Positions 11,577 through 22,045 of a stretch of DNA of 64,000 bases are shown piece after piece. Location of the stretch: NCBI GenBank assembly GCA_004352715.1, contig SCFE01000113.1:1378601-1442600 (forward strand), given 5' to 3'. How positions within the stretch are numbered: the stretch's first letter is position 1; each line of letters opens with the position of its first letter. This DNA comes from Hofstenia miamia (lineage: Eukaryota; Xenacoelomorpha; Acoela). The translations under genes and the position numbers were made by a program. Under the pieces are notes generated by a model. It had not been told where the DNA came from. It ran no database searches and saw nothing but the letters and a program-made list of their open reading frames with translations.

Positions 11577-11715
11577 CCGTTTTTTTATAAGAAACTAGAT
11601 GAAGGAGCTAGTTCCAAAAGATTCTTATTCAGTTTCGAATTATTTTTGATAAAAATTTTCATCCAATGAGTTTCTTAATTTTTCGAGTTCTACATGTGAA
11701 TATGTCTAGTGAATA
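11577..11715 (+). mobile_element. Partial MITE (CACGTTTTTTTATAAGAA family)
   Basis: The segment starts CCCGTTTTTTTATAAGAAAC and continues GAAGGAGCTAGTTCCAAAAG, then TTTCTTAATTTTTCGAG and TTCTACATGTGAATATG. It is co-linear with parts of the complete element at 16145-16655, but lacks that element's middle and right terminal repeat. It interrupts the Penelope reverse transcriptase at its catalytic region. Confidence 0.65.
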
Positions 11716-11759
11716 GTTATGAAAAAGCAGATGTAATCAGTTGTTGTTTAAATACATTA

Positions 11760-12141
11760 GAGAACTTACATATTAAATATCTCTCAAAAATTCGAGTTTC
11801 ACTTGAAACAGAAAAATGGTAAAATAATTAGAGGAGTCTTCACTAAAGATACATCAGACTTATCAATTATACAAGCAAATTCTCAAAATTGCATTAGTGT
11901 TAAAAAGATGGTGATAAGATCACGTTTACAAAATTTTGCCCAAATATATACGCATACTTCAGAATTTGTTTCAGTGATTTGCAATTTTTTCAAAACATTA
12001 CTTAAAGTAGGTTATCCTAAAACGTGTTTACTAAAACAGTGTGAAGATCATGTTGACGCAATAAAAACGAAACTATGGCCTATATTTGTAAAAACTATTC
12101 ACATTGAAATTCTAGGTACAGGAAAGCAATTAAATTATTGA
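11760..12141 (+). pseudogene. Penelope-like element, region after the RT palm
   Basis: The open frame 11803-12138 reads NGKIIRGVFTKDTSDLSIIQ. This matches the FLDxxI-x-x-NGKI-x-x-xxYRKPT-xDxxI block that follows the palm of Penelope-like RTs. It is followed by NSQNCISVKKMVIRSRLQNF (the S-HP-xxxK-xxxxxxIxR segment) and, near 12020, GYPKTCLL. Order and strand match the RT core before the MITE, so both belong to one split element. No GIY-YIG nuclease follows within reach. A separate GIY-YIG fragment lies at 40.7 kb on the other strand. Confidence 0.62.
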
Positions 12142-12654
12142 ACATCACTGGCATGAACATTAAACTGAAGAATCAGGTTGTTTGGTGTTCACAAAAAACG
12201 TTCAAGAAGCTGTTAGCAACCTCAAAGTTAACAACCGAACTAGATATCAAGTAATTTTTTATTTCTATTAAATATGGTTACCTTAGTAAAGTGTCATGGA
12301 TGGATTGTTTTATGAATTAATAACAAATGCTAATTAAAATTTTATATAAAAATATACTATAATCAATCAAACTTTTACTTGATAAGATTTTTGTCAAAAC
12401 ACGCGTCGTAGAATTTCAGCTTTTAAGAAACTTGTAATTTAATGATGCATCCTGATAATAATAAGAAACGCTCAACAAAAATGATCATTGAAAACGCAGA
12501 GCCAGATGATAAGAAGTTAATTCTCAATTTAAACAGACTTTTGAGGAAATTTCTCAATAATGTACAAATATCCAAGTACCCGGACCAACGTTTTAAGTAT
12601 GCTCATGACCATATAATGAAGACTAGAAAACATGATGATTAAGAGAGCTAATTC
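12142..12654. other. Short unassigned stretch with one 66-codon frame
   Basis: A plus frame at 12442-12642 (MMHPDNNKKRSTKMIIENAE...) is hydrophilic and uninterrupted, but not recognised. It may be the eroded end of the Penelope element. Nothing else is seen. Confidence 0.25.
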
Positions 12655-12733
12655 AAAAAATAAATGAATAAATATTTAATAAATAAATAATAAATAAATA
12701 ATAAATAAATAATAAATAAATAATAAATAATAA
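12655..12733. repeat. AATA microsatellite array
   Basis: Imperfect AATA/AAT repeats directly before the GC-ended MITE. The MITE appears to have inserted within a longer array that resumes after 13106. Confidence 0.9.
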
Positions 12734-13106
12734 AGATGGACGCGGGTAAGGTGCAGTGCGGGTACTGAAATTCAAATTCCATGCTGGTTGCGGTGCGGTG
12801 CGGTACAGGTGGACATTATTTTGTTACATGTGTAATACTAAACTAATACAATATTAATTATACTACGAAATCTATATAATATAATATATTTGATATCATT
12901 CACTCAATTAAACAAAATTAATAAAAATCAATTCGGGGATTGACATTTTTTCGCATAATTACTTGAATTACAGGGGACATTTAGAAAATAGCGGGTGTGT
13001 TGCGGATGAATTTTTCTAAAAGACATCCGCTTGCGGTGCGGTAGTAGGGCCACTCACTGCGGGTGCGATGCAATGCGGTTATAAAAAATTACACCCGCGT
13101 CCATCT
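12734..13106 (+). mobile_element. MITE with GC-rich ends, copy 1
   Basis: Terminal inverted repeats are AGATGGACGCGGGT at 12734-12747 and ACCCGCGTCCATCT at 13093-13106, a perfect 14-base match. The flanks inside them are strikingly GC-rich (GCGGTGCGGTGCGGTAC on the left, CTTGCGGTGCGGTAG on the right), while the core is AT-rich. The core includes TACGAAATCTATATAATAT and CATTTTTTCGCATAATTAC, which recur inverted at 16.7-17.1 kb. There is no coding capacity. The superfamily is uncertain: the GC iterons would suit hAT-type subterminal repeats, but no clear target duplication is visible in the simple-repeat flanks. Confidence 0.85.
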
Positions 13107-13154
13107 ATGATAATAAACAAATAATAAATAAATAATAGATAACAAAAATAAATA

Positions 13155-13198
<44 letters not shown>
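13107..13198. repeat. AATA array then (TA)n
   Basis: The AATA repeats continue and pass into a pure TA run at about 13160-13194, ending ACATACATAA. Confidence 0.95.
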
Positions 13199-13199
<1 letters not shown>

Positions 13200-14937
13200 C
13201 ATAATTTGAACAATTTTACAATCGCCATTTAATGCAATGATGTTTAACAAGTAGACCTGATAAATTTTATATATCTTTAATATATAAAATAATCACATAT
13301 GAAGGCTTCACGACTAAAAGCAATAGTCATTGAGATAATTTCTCACAACAAAAAATTTTATAATTTCCTCTTAAACTACATGATTCAAAAGAATTGATTC
13401 AACCAGAAATCACCTCAATTTCAGTTTAAAATGGGACTGATTTCGGTGGGGATAGACGAATTCTGAAGCTGGGTGTCAAAAACGCATAAGTAACAAATAT
13501 TCAGAACTGACCTAACTTATAGCCTGACAGTGTATTTGCCAATAACAAACACAAGCTACATCGTCAAAATGTCAATTACTGGCAAAAAAGCGTTAATTTC
13601 AGGAAAATGAGAAGAATAATATACTCAAAATAGGAATATTTTTCCCAAAACTGTTAAAATGACGTTCAGATCCAGAATTATATTTTGCAGTTTGCAATAG
13701 TTTTTGACGGACTAGCCTATACATTATTCACAACACGTGAATTTATACATGCGATTCAAAATACAAGCAATCGTGAACACTGAATTTCAGTAATAGTGTG
13801 TGGCAGATGCTACCAATTTAAAGACCTTAAAAACACATCGGTCCGAAACAAAAAATACTGTTTTGACAACAATTACTTGTCATGCCCACAATATTATGAT
13901 TGTCGTATTCTAGGCCTTAGCGTTGTATCCGGCTCGATTTTTTAGCAGCTCAGCAACAAATAATTAGAATAGTGATAAGGCCTCCAACTAATTATTGGCA
14001 TGGCCAGGCCATGTCCTATAAAATTTCATTTTTGGCAAAACAAAAAATTGATACTTATTGATCATCTGTCAGCGGCCTGGCCCACAACTCTGCTGGGTTT
14101 TGACCTTGTAAGGCAAGTTAGAAGGCATTAAAGCGTGTTTACACTATGATACCTTAGACACAATTAATCATAAAATGCTAATTCCATGTGATTCAGTGAA
14201 TTAATAGCCAAAACCAAAGAAAGAATCAATTGCAGTTTCAAAATGAATAAACTTGAGATCTATAGTTAAGAACAGTTCTTAATGTACTTGCTGAAACCTG
14301 AGTAGATTACACAAAAAACCAATCAAAATGCTAGTCATTTGATGGACTACGTGGACTTTCCAACAAATCGTCTATTGAAATATTTGACAAGCTGCGAGAG
14401 AAGTCAAAATCAAAATCTAAAAATACATAAACTGCTCTAAAAATGGTATATTTCAGCAACCTAAGATCCAGGCACTAAAAATTAGTAGGAGCCAATGCAA
14501 CACTGAATTACATATTTTTGACAGATTAATTTTAATGTATGAGTGGCTTTTTCGCTTCTTAAATTGAGTGTTGCTTGTATCAAGCTACAAACCTTCAATG
14601 AACAAAAAGTTATTGCAACTTCTTTCATTCTATTAAATGTGAGACAGCAACTTATTATCCATAAAGATTCATAAAAAGTAAATTTTCATTTAAAAGAATA
14701 AAAAAATTAAGAAAGTTGGTAAGTGCAATAATGCTAAATAATATAAAGGAATTTGGGCTTTCCTGAATCTTTGAAATGAACAATACTTGATTGATCAATT
14801 TTGAACACAGGGTCTACTAAATATTTAGTAGAACATTTGAAAAACAGTTTCATCTTCAACCAAATATTAAATTTATTTAGCTTAATTTTGCAGCAGCAGT
14901 GCAAGAAATTTCAGAAATATAGTTTATATACAAAGTA
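13199..14937. other. AT-rich DNA, no gene seen
   Basis: No protein or repeat ends were recognised. A slightly GC-richer patch at 13880-14120 contains ATTATTGGCATGGCCAGGCC and GCGGCCTGGCCCACAAC. It may be an eroded element, but has no readable structure. Confidence 0.4.
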
Positions 14938-15228
14938 CAGTCAATTCTCGTTTATCGACCAGGTTGGGACGGGAGTTTTTGGAAAAATTGTGGGATAATC
15001 AAATAAGAGTAAAATTGTGTTACAAAACTTGAATTATGACAAAGAAGATTAAAAATAAGAGTTAATTCTCGATTGTATTATCGAATCTGAACGTTTCTTT
15101 GCTGCTAACATTCCTAACGGCTTGTAAACAATGCGACCCCATTACTAGCCAGTAATCTTGAGTTTACACATTATCTCAGAAAGAACAAGCATTCTAATTG
15201 GCTGTCGGCTAATCGAGAGTTGCCTGTA
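14936..15228. mobile_element. pogo/Tigger-like MITE with TA target duplication
   Basis: The left end is TA then CAGTCAATTCTCGTTTATCG from 14938. The right end, reverse-complemented from 15226, is CAGGCAACTCTCGATTAGCC, also followed by TA. CAG-x-CAA-TCTCG-TTA-CG ends with TA duplications resemble pogo/Tigger-type Tc1/mariner elements. Length is 289 bases with no transposase. Subterminal GGTTGGGACGGGAGTTTTTG, beside the left end, is usual for such short derivatives. Confidence 0.7.
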
Positions 15229-15734
15229 GTTCAACAGGAACTTAACAATAGGCTGCAAGGAAGAATGCATAAACTATAGTTTGTTTATATTTGAAAATTG
15301 AATTTTAGCCTAATAACAATTGTTAATTAAATGTTTTGTACCTGATAATAAACTAGTCACACTTGAATTAGGTAGAATCTGTGAGTGCACAATCGTACGC
15401 CGCTGGCATCCCTGACTTGAAATCATTCATTTTGAAAATCAAAAAGTATTCACTCATACTTACTACATTACCACGTTCATGTTGGTGTATGAAAAAATTT
15501 GTTGAATAAATAAATAAAAACAAATAAAATATTTTCTATTCCAAAATATGATGTTTAAAGGTAAATAAATGAATATTCGTGAAAATTAAAAGAATAAAGT
15601 ATAAATAAATAATAAATTCACGTGTCCCTACACTTAAAACAAATAACACGCATCCAATCATAGCTCTTCCATACAAAACTATGGAGAGACTAGATTCTTA
15701 AATAGTAATATAGGACCTACAGAATAAAGCTTAC

Positions 15735-15796
15735 TCGCTGTCGCTAATCACACAATCTATAATATATTTAAAATTTTCATCCTGTGTGTAGTTAAC
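15735..15796 (-). other. Candidate short exon, minus strand
   Basis: The minus reading has an acceptor (ATTTATCACTTTAG), 62 open bases (VNYTQDENFKYIIDCVISDS) and a good donor (GA|GTAAGC). It is acidic and coding-like within AT-rich noise, and lies downstream of the Rel-domain exons on the same strand. Its phase (0 in, 2 out) fits them only if the exon at 15976-16014 uses one of its inner acceptors. It may be part of the C-terminal region of that gene, or chance. Confidence 0.3.
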
Positions 15797-15975
15797 CTAA
15801 AGTGATAAATACCGTTCATCATTGAAAAGAAGCTGGTTCCCACATAACTAAAACACAAAACATATTTTAATAGAATTCTTTTTAGGTATTTTTTCTGATA
15901 AACTAAATTATAAAATAACCACAGAAAATTGATAGATAGGCTAACATAGAAAACAGAAATGAAATAAAACCTTAC

Positions 15976-16014
15976 CGAATAATGGTGAAAATGGTGAAGA
16001 ACAACTGCTGGCAG
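15976..16014 (-). other. Candidate micro-exon, minus strand
   Basis: The minus reading has acceptor CATGTTTAG, 39 bases, then donor TTCG|GTAAGG. Taken from the first AG, its phase (1 in) accepts the phase-1 end of the Rel exon at 21400 and gives ASSCSSPFSPLF, a serine-rich linker plausible just after a Rel domain. Two other AGs inside it would change the frame. Very short, so weak on its own. Confidence 0.28.
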
Positions 16015-16142
16015 CTAAACATGATAAATTGGATAAAAATTGAAGTAAGTTTCAAATAAACTCTTTGTATCAGTTTTAACAAATTTTTTAGATGTTGCCA
16101 CTCACTACAAGATCGAAAAAACTCTTTATTCATTACTCAAAA

Positions 16143-16657
16143 TACACGTTTTTTTATAAGAAGCTAAGTGAAGGGGCTAGTTCTAAAAGTTTCTTAATTT
16201 TGGTAAAATTTTTAGTGCTTTTAGTTCCAAATGTTTCTAATTCAGTTTATAATTATTTTTGATAAAAATTTTGATCCAATGACAATGAGTGATATAGTTC
16301 TAAATATTTCTTAATTTCTTAATTTTGAACACAACAAAGAAACTTAACAAATATTAACTATACAGTAGTCAGATGTATGAACACAACACAAAATCTCAAC
16401 AAATATGAACTACATATACAGTAGTCATATGTAAAAGTAATAATGCTAATGTCTATTCTAACAAAATGACTTCTTTTAGATAAACGATGATGGCTTACAG
16501 CTTTTGCCACCACGGAAAAAGAAATGAAAATATGGATGAAAAAAGTTTCTTATTTGAAAAATAGTCATATACTGTAGTTCTAAATGAGTTTGTTAATTTT
16601 TGGAGATTCTACATGTAGGTTCCTTATAAATTGGTTTCTTATATAAAAAAACGTGTA
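16143..16657. mobile_element. TA-flanked MITE (CACGTTTTTTTATA family), complete copy
   Basis: The left end is CACGTTTTTTTATAAGAAGC from 16145. The right end, reverse-complemented from 16655, is CACGTTTTTTTATATAAGAA. Both are flanked by TA, so this is a Tc1/mariner-type non-autonomous element of 511 bases. Inside, at about 16327-16440, a unit of roughly 55-60 bases containing ACAGTAGTCAGATGTA is tandemly duplicated. Paired stretches such as TAGTTCTAAA and AAGTTTCTTAATTTT recur. A partial copy interrupts the Penelope RT at 11.6 kb. Confidence 0.78.
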
Positions 16658-16730
16658 ATGAAATTAGTTCTTAAAATATTCTACACTAATGTGTAGTAAT
16701 TCGATAATAAATGCATTATGTCATGTGCAT

Positions 16731-17071
16731 AGATGAACGCGTGTGTAATTTTTATAACCGCATTGCAAAGCACCCGGATGTCTAGGGAAATTAACCCGCA
16801 CCCGCGAAACCCGCTATTTTCTAAATGTCGCCTGTAATTCAAGTAATTATGCGAAAAAATGTCAATCCCCGAAGTGAATTTATATTAATTGTGTTTAATT
16901 GAGTGAATGATGTCAAATATTTGATATTATATAGATTTCGTAGTATAATCATTATTGTATTAGTTTAGTACTAGACATGTAACAAAATAAAACTGTGCAA
17001 CTGCACCCACACGGATTGGGGTAAAACAGCAACCCGCGAGGGTAAACCCACTTTCGCGTGCATCTTTGGTT
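16731..17071 (-). mobile_element. MITE with GC-rich ends, copy 2 (inverted)
   Basis: This is the reverse complement of the element at 12734-13106. Shared blocks include TTTTCTAAATGTC, CAAGTAATTATGCGAAAAAA and GATTTCGTAGTATAAT, in reverse order. Ends are eroded: AGATGAACGCG on the left, CGCGTGCATCT on the right. ATGTGCAT immediately left (16723-16730) and ATGTGCAC at 17072-17079 could be an eight-base target duplication, which would favour hAT, but five extra bases must be assigned to the right end. Confidence 0.8.
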
Positions 17072-18082
17072 ATGTGCACTTCGATTAATAGTCAGCTTAG
17101 TTAGATAAATGGAATAAGAAGCATTTAATATAATTTCAGCTTAAAAGATGTTTCAAAAAAATGTCAAATGGTGTCATTGTTTCAATGGATCACTTAGAAG
17201 TGCTTTAAATCAAAAGTTTATTGAAAAACTAAACGAAATTTGCGCAACAAAGCCTTAGACAATCAATTTAATAAAAAATGGTTGGGTAGATTACAAAAAA
17301 CTATCCCACCGTTCTTACAACACAATCTTGTATTTGCACATAGAAGTCAACCTATATTCTGATGTCAGATCCATTTATTCTAAGTGCAGATTATGTAATT
17401 ACAAGCAATTATGTCCCCTTGTGTAATGATGGTAATAGATGATTAATAAAATAAGTTTATCATTAATAAATTGAGGCAAAAACTATTTTCGACATTTTAG
17501 AAATGTCCCTTAACTCGAACAGATTTCTAAAAGGCCAATAGATGTAGCATTCAATCCTTAAATGTAGCCATTTTATTTCACTTTATTACCTTCAAATTTC
17601 ACTATTGCCTATATCTCTTTGAATTCAGTTGTACTGGTGTGAAGGCGAACGCAATGTTGAAAATTATCACAATAAATAAAGAACTCATCAATTTTCATTT
17701 ACGTATTTTTTATAACAATCATTTGCAGCTGTTACAAGTACATGTATATGAAAAATATATTGTACAATAGTTATTAAATCGAAAAATAACAAAATTATGT
17801 GTCCAAGTAAATTCCAAAACACTTACAATGAGCAATCTTAGATTGTTGTGCTATTGAAATAATATATTTGAAATACTAAATTGGTAATTTTTTTGGTTTT
17901 ATAATATAATAATATACTAAATGGGAGGTGTAAGTTAAATGGTTAATCTATTTATATATGGTACAAATCTGCCACACTTGCACGTCAAAATCTACTAGAT
18001 CAACAGCGAATTGTTTTGAATCAGGTCGAATAGAAGTACATTTAGATTAAATGATGTTAGGATAAGAATAATAATAAAACTA
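17072..18082. other. AT-rich DNA, no gene seen
   Basis: No feature was recognised. Confidence 0.5.
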
Positions 18083-18110
18083 GAAAGCCTAAATGGTCAG
18101 ATTTGACCAC
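18076..18110 (+). repeat. Extra piggyBac-end-like motif
   Basis: AAAACTAGAAAGCCTAAATG is followed by GTCAGATTTGACCACATT. The second half matches the inner part of the 18256 terminal repeat. The first half (ACTAGAAAGCCT) matches, inverted, sequence just outside the right end at 19126-19136. It may be an outer copy of the same ends, giving a nested or partly duplicated element. Confidence 0.4.
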
Positions 18111-18271
18111 ATTCAATCTTTGATCTCATATTCCATGCCAACTATGAGTCATCTAGTGATGAAAATCTACGATATTTATTAATTTAGCAAGTTAAATGGA
18201 TTAATCAAAAAATAAATTTTAGCAAATTGCTCGAAAGCATACTATTCGTATACAACCCTTAAAGGCCTGAA

Positions 18272-18589
18272 GTGGCCAGATCTGACCACATAATACTACT
18301 AGATGCTAAGGGCAGCCTTTATGTGATATACAGAGATTGCCATGGCCCGAAAACGTTGCCCAGTCCCGCCCAAGAAACCCAGCTCAGGGCCCAAATTCGG
18401 CCAATTCAGGCGCCGATTTATTTGCAGTTATTTATTTTGAATATAGATGCCTGGAAACGGCAGGAAACCATTTCGGGTGATGCTTTACAAAGTATTAGTG
18501 ACAATATAAATAATTGTGATAGGAGTTTGGAAGAAGTGGAAATCAATTACACCAGCTTAATTGGAAATATTTACATCTTTGGGTTATAA
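18272..18589 (+). pseudogene. Open frame within piggyBac-like relic
   Basis: A 105-codon uninterrupted frame begins inside the left terminal repeat. Proline-rich residues (LPSPAQETQLRAQIRPIQAP) are followed by an acidic helix-like stretch. The position would suit the N-terminal region of a piggyBac transposase, which is poorly conserved. I cannot confirm identity from residues. Confidence 0.3.
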
Positions 18590-18814
18590 AAAGAATTTCT
18601 AAAAATTTGAACATGCCTTTCTTTTGACGTAATGACTATGGATAGTGCCTCTTTATTAATTACATGAACCAATTTCAGTTCAACATTATTTCTAAATATC
18701 TGTTGGTTCTAATAAAAAATCAAGTGGTTCTGTGAAAATTTGTAATAAATTTAGGAGAGATTTATTTGAAATATTTCAAGAAAGTATAAAATCGATGTCT
18801 CTTTCTTTTCCGAA

Positions 18815-18990
18815 CACTTGATGAACCTCTTAAAAGGTCGCTTTAGTTTGATTATCTTTATGAACACCAACCAGAGAAATATGGAATTATGTTTTGGGTG
18901 TTGAGTGAGATGAAAAAAAAACGTTACTTGAGATTATGTTTATATCTGACCAAACAAGAAGCCAATTTGATAAAGACGCATATGCATTTG
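18815..18990 (+). pseudogene. piggyBac transposase DDE-domain remnant
   Basis: Across three frames the translation gives DEPL, then KGRFSLI, then EHQPEKYGIMFWVLSEMKKK. Known piggyBac transposases have DE-L-x-FKGR-x-x-xxQY-P-KP-KYGIK-W-L-D at this position. Two frameshifts within about 100 bases show it is inactive. The overall element (859 bases) is shorter than a full piggyBac, so part of the gene is deleted. Confidence 0.55.
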
Positions 18991-19136
18991 CAATGACTGT
19001 ATGTAATTGAAAATAAACTAGAAAACAACCTTATTTTGCTCTCTGATACTTATATTTAACTTTGCACAGGTTTCTGAAGGTGGTCAATTCTGACTACTTC
19101 AAGCATTTAAAGGGTATCGAATTGTCAGGCTTTCTA

Positions 19137-20036
19137 GTCTTAAAGACAATTGACACCCTGAAATGCGTTCTGAATATTACATATAATTTCATGCTAATAA
19201 ATGTTTTATGACCTAATATTTAAAATAGAATAGCACCCAAGAGAAATTCTGTTACGAATACCACTATTCATTTAATTATGATAAAATGTTATGGGTAAAA
19301 ACTTACAAGCAAAAGGCCTGTGGTTGTAGATGCCAATGAAATATTTACACAAAATATCATTTCACATTCACATAAATCTATAACATTGGTACCTCAAAAC
19401 CAAAACCTAAGACGTTAGAGACAACGATTCGATATTGCCTTGCGCGTTCGCCTTGAAATGTGTCCAGAGGATTAAGCGTAAATATATTAATTAATTCAAA
19501 TGACTGCAATTTATAGTTGAAAATATTTGTAGAAATGTGATGTAATGTATTGCGCAATTTACGAAAATCTAAGAGCTGCCTTCACTTGCTATTTGATAAT
19601 GCGATAGGAATTATTGCAATATTCACGTCATTTAAACATATTCAAATCATATTTTACAATGCTAACGTAAAAAATTTCAGCAAATCGAAAAATCAATTCT
19701 GATGAGGATCAGGCATTACTTGTTAACACCAAACAATAAAGCAGGTGTATGATTTCCTAAAATAAATAATGGTAACTTGAAAAAATTTAAATATGCAAGT
19801 TTGTATACATTTTATCAATTTGTTTGAGCGTCTACTATCCGTTCAAAATAAAATACAAAAACTTACACTTTTCAGATTCCTGTAAACGAACTGGAGAAAG
19901 AAGTTTTGGAAGTTTAGGTTTTTTCGGATATTTTATATCTAAAATACATGTAATTTACATATTCAGTAATCAACAAAGGACGTGTATAATTAATACAAAA
20001 CAAACAATTTCCTTAACCATACAGTAAATAATTTAA
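19137..20036. other. AT-rich DNA, no gene seen
   Basis: No reliable feature was found. A string resembling one near 3770 (TTGCGCAATTTA, then GAAA) lies near 19553. Confidence 0.45.
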
Positions 20037-20047
20037 CTACATGTAAT

Positions 20048-20206
20048 TCTCTCTCTCTCTCTCTCTCTCTCTNNNNNNNNNNNNNNNNNNNNNNNNNNNN
20101 NNNNNNNNNNNNNNNNNNNNNNNNNNNNNNNNNNNNNNNNNNNNNNNNNNNNNNNNNNNNNNNNNNNNNNNNNNNNNNNNNNNNNNNTATATATATATAT
20201 ATATAT
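20048..20206. repeat. (CT)n - gap - (TA)n microsatellite
   Basis: A CT dinucleotide run to 20072 is followed by 115 Ns (20073-20187) and a TA run to 20206. The assembly broke in this compound microsatellite. Confidence 0.97.
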
Positions 20207-20767
20207 AAAATTTTAAAATATCTCCAAGGCGCTGGAAACAAGAAATCCATACGGTTCCAAAAAAACCTGAAACTAATACATAAGACACAATTCCAAATGG
20301 GCAATGTAAATTATTTTTTGGATAAAATGCATTATTCTGGCTTTCTATCAAAAAGGCGCTGGATACTATAGAAAATCAGAAAGTGCGGGCGGTGAATAAA
20401 AATCCCATAGTATATATATATTTCAACTTTCCGCATCAAACCACTATTTTCCCATTTAATCCACAAAATGCTCAGGATTTAGATCCAATTAAGAAAACAC
20501 AAGTAAATATTTTCAATAAAATATTACAAATTGATATTGTTTACCGCATACTAGAAAGCTTATTTTGTTTATCCTATTCTATTATTACATTTTTCTTAAG
20601 TGAACAATTCGAGGCAATATAGGATTAAGGGGCAGCGAATTTTAAGTATTCCAGTTTAAAGATTCCATATTATAATTAACTAAGCATTTATACTGTATTA
20701 TGGAAACCATTACTAATTAAAAAATTGATTTTTAATTTATCTAAAAGTCTAAAAGGAAAATAAAGGA
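20207..20767. other. No gene seen
   Basis: A 79-codon plus frame at 20383-20622 is open but has no recognisable content. Otherwise AT-rich. Confidence 0.4.
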
Positions 20768-21278
20768 AGACACCTTTATCGATGTACAACCTGTTGTCTA
20801 GTTAAATGGAACTTTGTAATATATATATATTATCAACAAAGCAAGCATTTCTAGTCAAACGAAATCAGTCAGTAAAAAAATATAAGGGATTCAAAAAATG
20901 CCATTAAAACTGTGTATTTCAACATATTATTAATTAATTCGACCGGTGTTAACTCATCTTCGGAATGTTTTTTCTAGGCATGCATCTTTGCGTATCTGTG
21001 AGGATCGCAATGGTACAAATCATTATTAATTCAAACATTCGTAATGCCATCTGATCATACAAAACAATTGTTCATAGAACTTTTCTGTATATGTACCCAT
21101 GAATCAATAATATGTTAATGATATAATATTGAATCCAATATGTTTTTAATGGCATTTTTCGAATTCTTAGATTTTTTAATTATTGACTGATTTTGTTTGA
21201 GTAGAAATGCTTTCTTTGTTATATATGCGTTACAAAGTTCCCTTTAACTAAAGAATAGGTTGTACATGTAAGTGTCTA
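20768..21278. mobile_element. Long-inverted-repeat (foldback) element
   Basis: The left arm, about 20768-20912, reads AGACACCTTTATCGATGTAC, then TTAAATGGAACTTTGTAA, AAGCATTTCTAGTCAAAC, CAGTCAGTA, AAAAAATGCCATTAAAA. The reverse complement of 21278-21148 repeats these blocks in order (AGACACTTACATGTACAACC, GTTAAAGGGAACTTTGTAA, AAGCATTTCTACTCAAAC, CAGTCAATA, AAAAATGCCATTAAAA). Arms of about 135 bases are roughly 75-80% alike around a 235-base loop. No clear target duplication is seen. It lies 121 bases beyond the donor of the Rel exon at 21400-21538, within the presumed next intron. Confidence 0.75.
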
Positions 21279-21399
21279 TTATAGTAATTAAATTTTTTTA
21301 AATTTAAAAATAGTAATCATATACAAAACAAAATGATATCGAGTCATTAACTGTTTTGTTGTTATTATTAGCAGATAATAACTGCGACATAATACAAAC

Positions 21400-21538
21400 C
21401 GTTGGAAGCAACTTCCGGGTAAATAAACTCAACAGGGGAACTCTTTTCAATGTCGCGCTTCAAGTAAACGTTTGCTTTAAAAGGACTGTGTGAAGTACTT
21501 GGAAAATTATGATGAGGCACTTCCACAACAATGCATGT
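21400..21538 (-). CDS. Rel/NF-kB family protein, dimerisation-domain exon 3
   Basis: The minus-strand exon has acceptor AAGCTTTTTTAG and donor CG|GTTTGT, and is open for 46 codons plus one base (phase 0 in, 1 out). It reads TCIVVEVPHHNF near the start and VYLKRDIEKSSPVEFIYPE near the end. This matches the last two strands of the Rel homology dimerisation (IPT) domain, which in NF-kB proteins run as AIVF-TPPY followed by V-x-LRRxSD-E-SEPxEFxYxP. It continues in phase from the exon at 24273-24448. The protein would be a DNA-binding transcription factor of immune or developmental signalling. NFAT is the main alternative, but the LKR...SSPVEFIYPE ending and EPIYD in the first exon favour NF-kB/Rel. 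Confidence 0.82.
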
Positions 21539-22045
21539 CTAAAAAAGCTTGAAATTTATAAATGAAAGTAACGACATGTTTTCTAAATTAATTAATTCTA
21601 AACTGGCTATTGCATCCATAAAGATACAATAGATTTTGTACACATTTTCAAAAAATTTTCTCCAAGTCCATTAAGAAATGTTGATATTGACGCACCTATG
21701 GGTAAGTGTGCTTCCCTGCAATGTTGAAAATTTGTTACAAATTATTACTAACATTTTTTTTGCAAAAAACATTGAAATACTTCCTACAGCATTCCGATAA
21801 CGAAACGGTCTAAAGCCTATGGCAGTAACAACTGACCTCAAATATTTTGTTTTCTGTAAATAGATCACGCAAATCGAGTCCGGGGAGCGATACACAAAGA
21901 CCGAAGTCGTGTCAGCATTTAGCTTGATTTGCAACATGTAAAATAGTAAATTTGAAGTAATACAAGAAATAGAATTGAAATAGCTGTCTCCGATGAAAGG
22001 GATTTTAAAAACGTCCTGCGTTATCATTGGAAGCAACTTCGACAA

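Larger units (their letters stand above)
18256..19114 (+). mobile_element. piggyBac-like transposon relic
   Basis: Ends are inverted repeats of about 35 bases: CCCTTAAAGGCCTGAAGTGG on the left, then CCAGATCTGACCAC. The reverse-complemented right end is CCCTTTAAATGCTTGAAGTA, then GTCAGAATTGACCAC (about 28 of 35 positions agree). CCC ends of this form are typical of piggyBac. The flanks (ACAA / TATC) do not show the TTAA duplication the family normally makes, so an end may have been altered. The inside carries transposase remnants at 18.8-19.0 kb. Confidence 0.65.
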
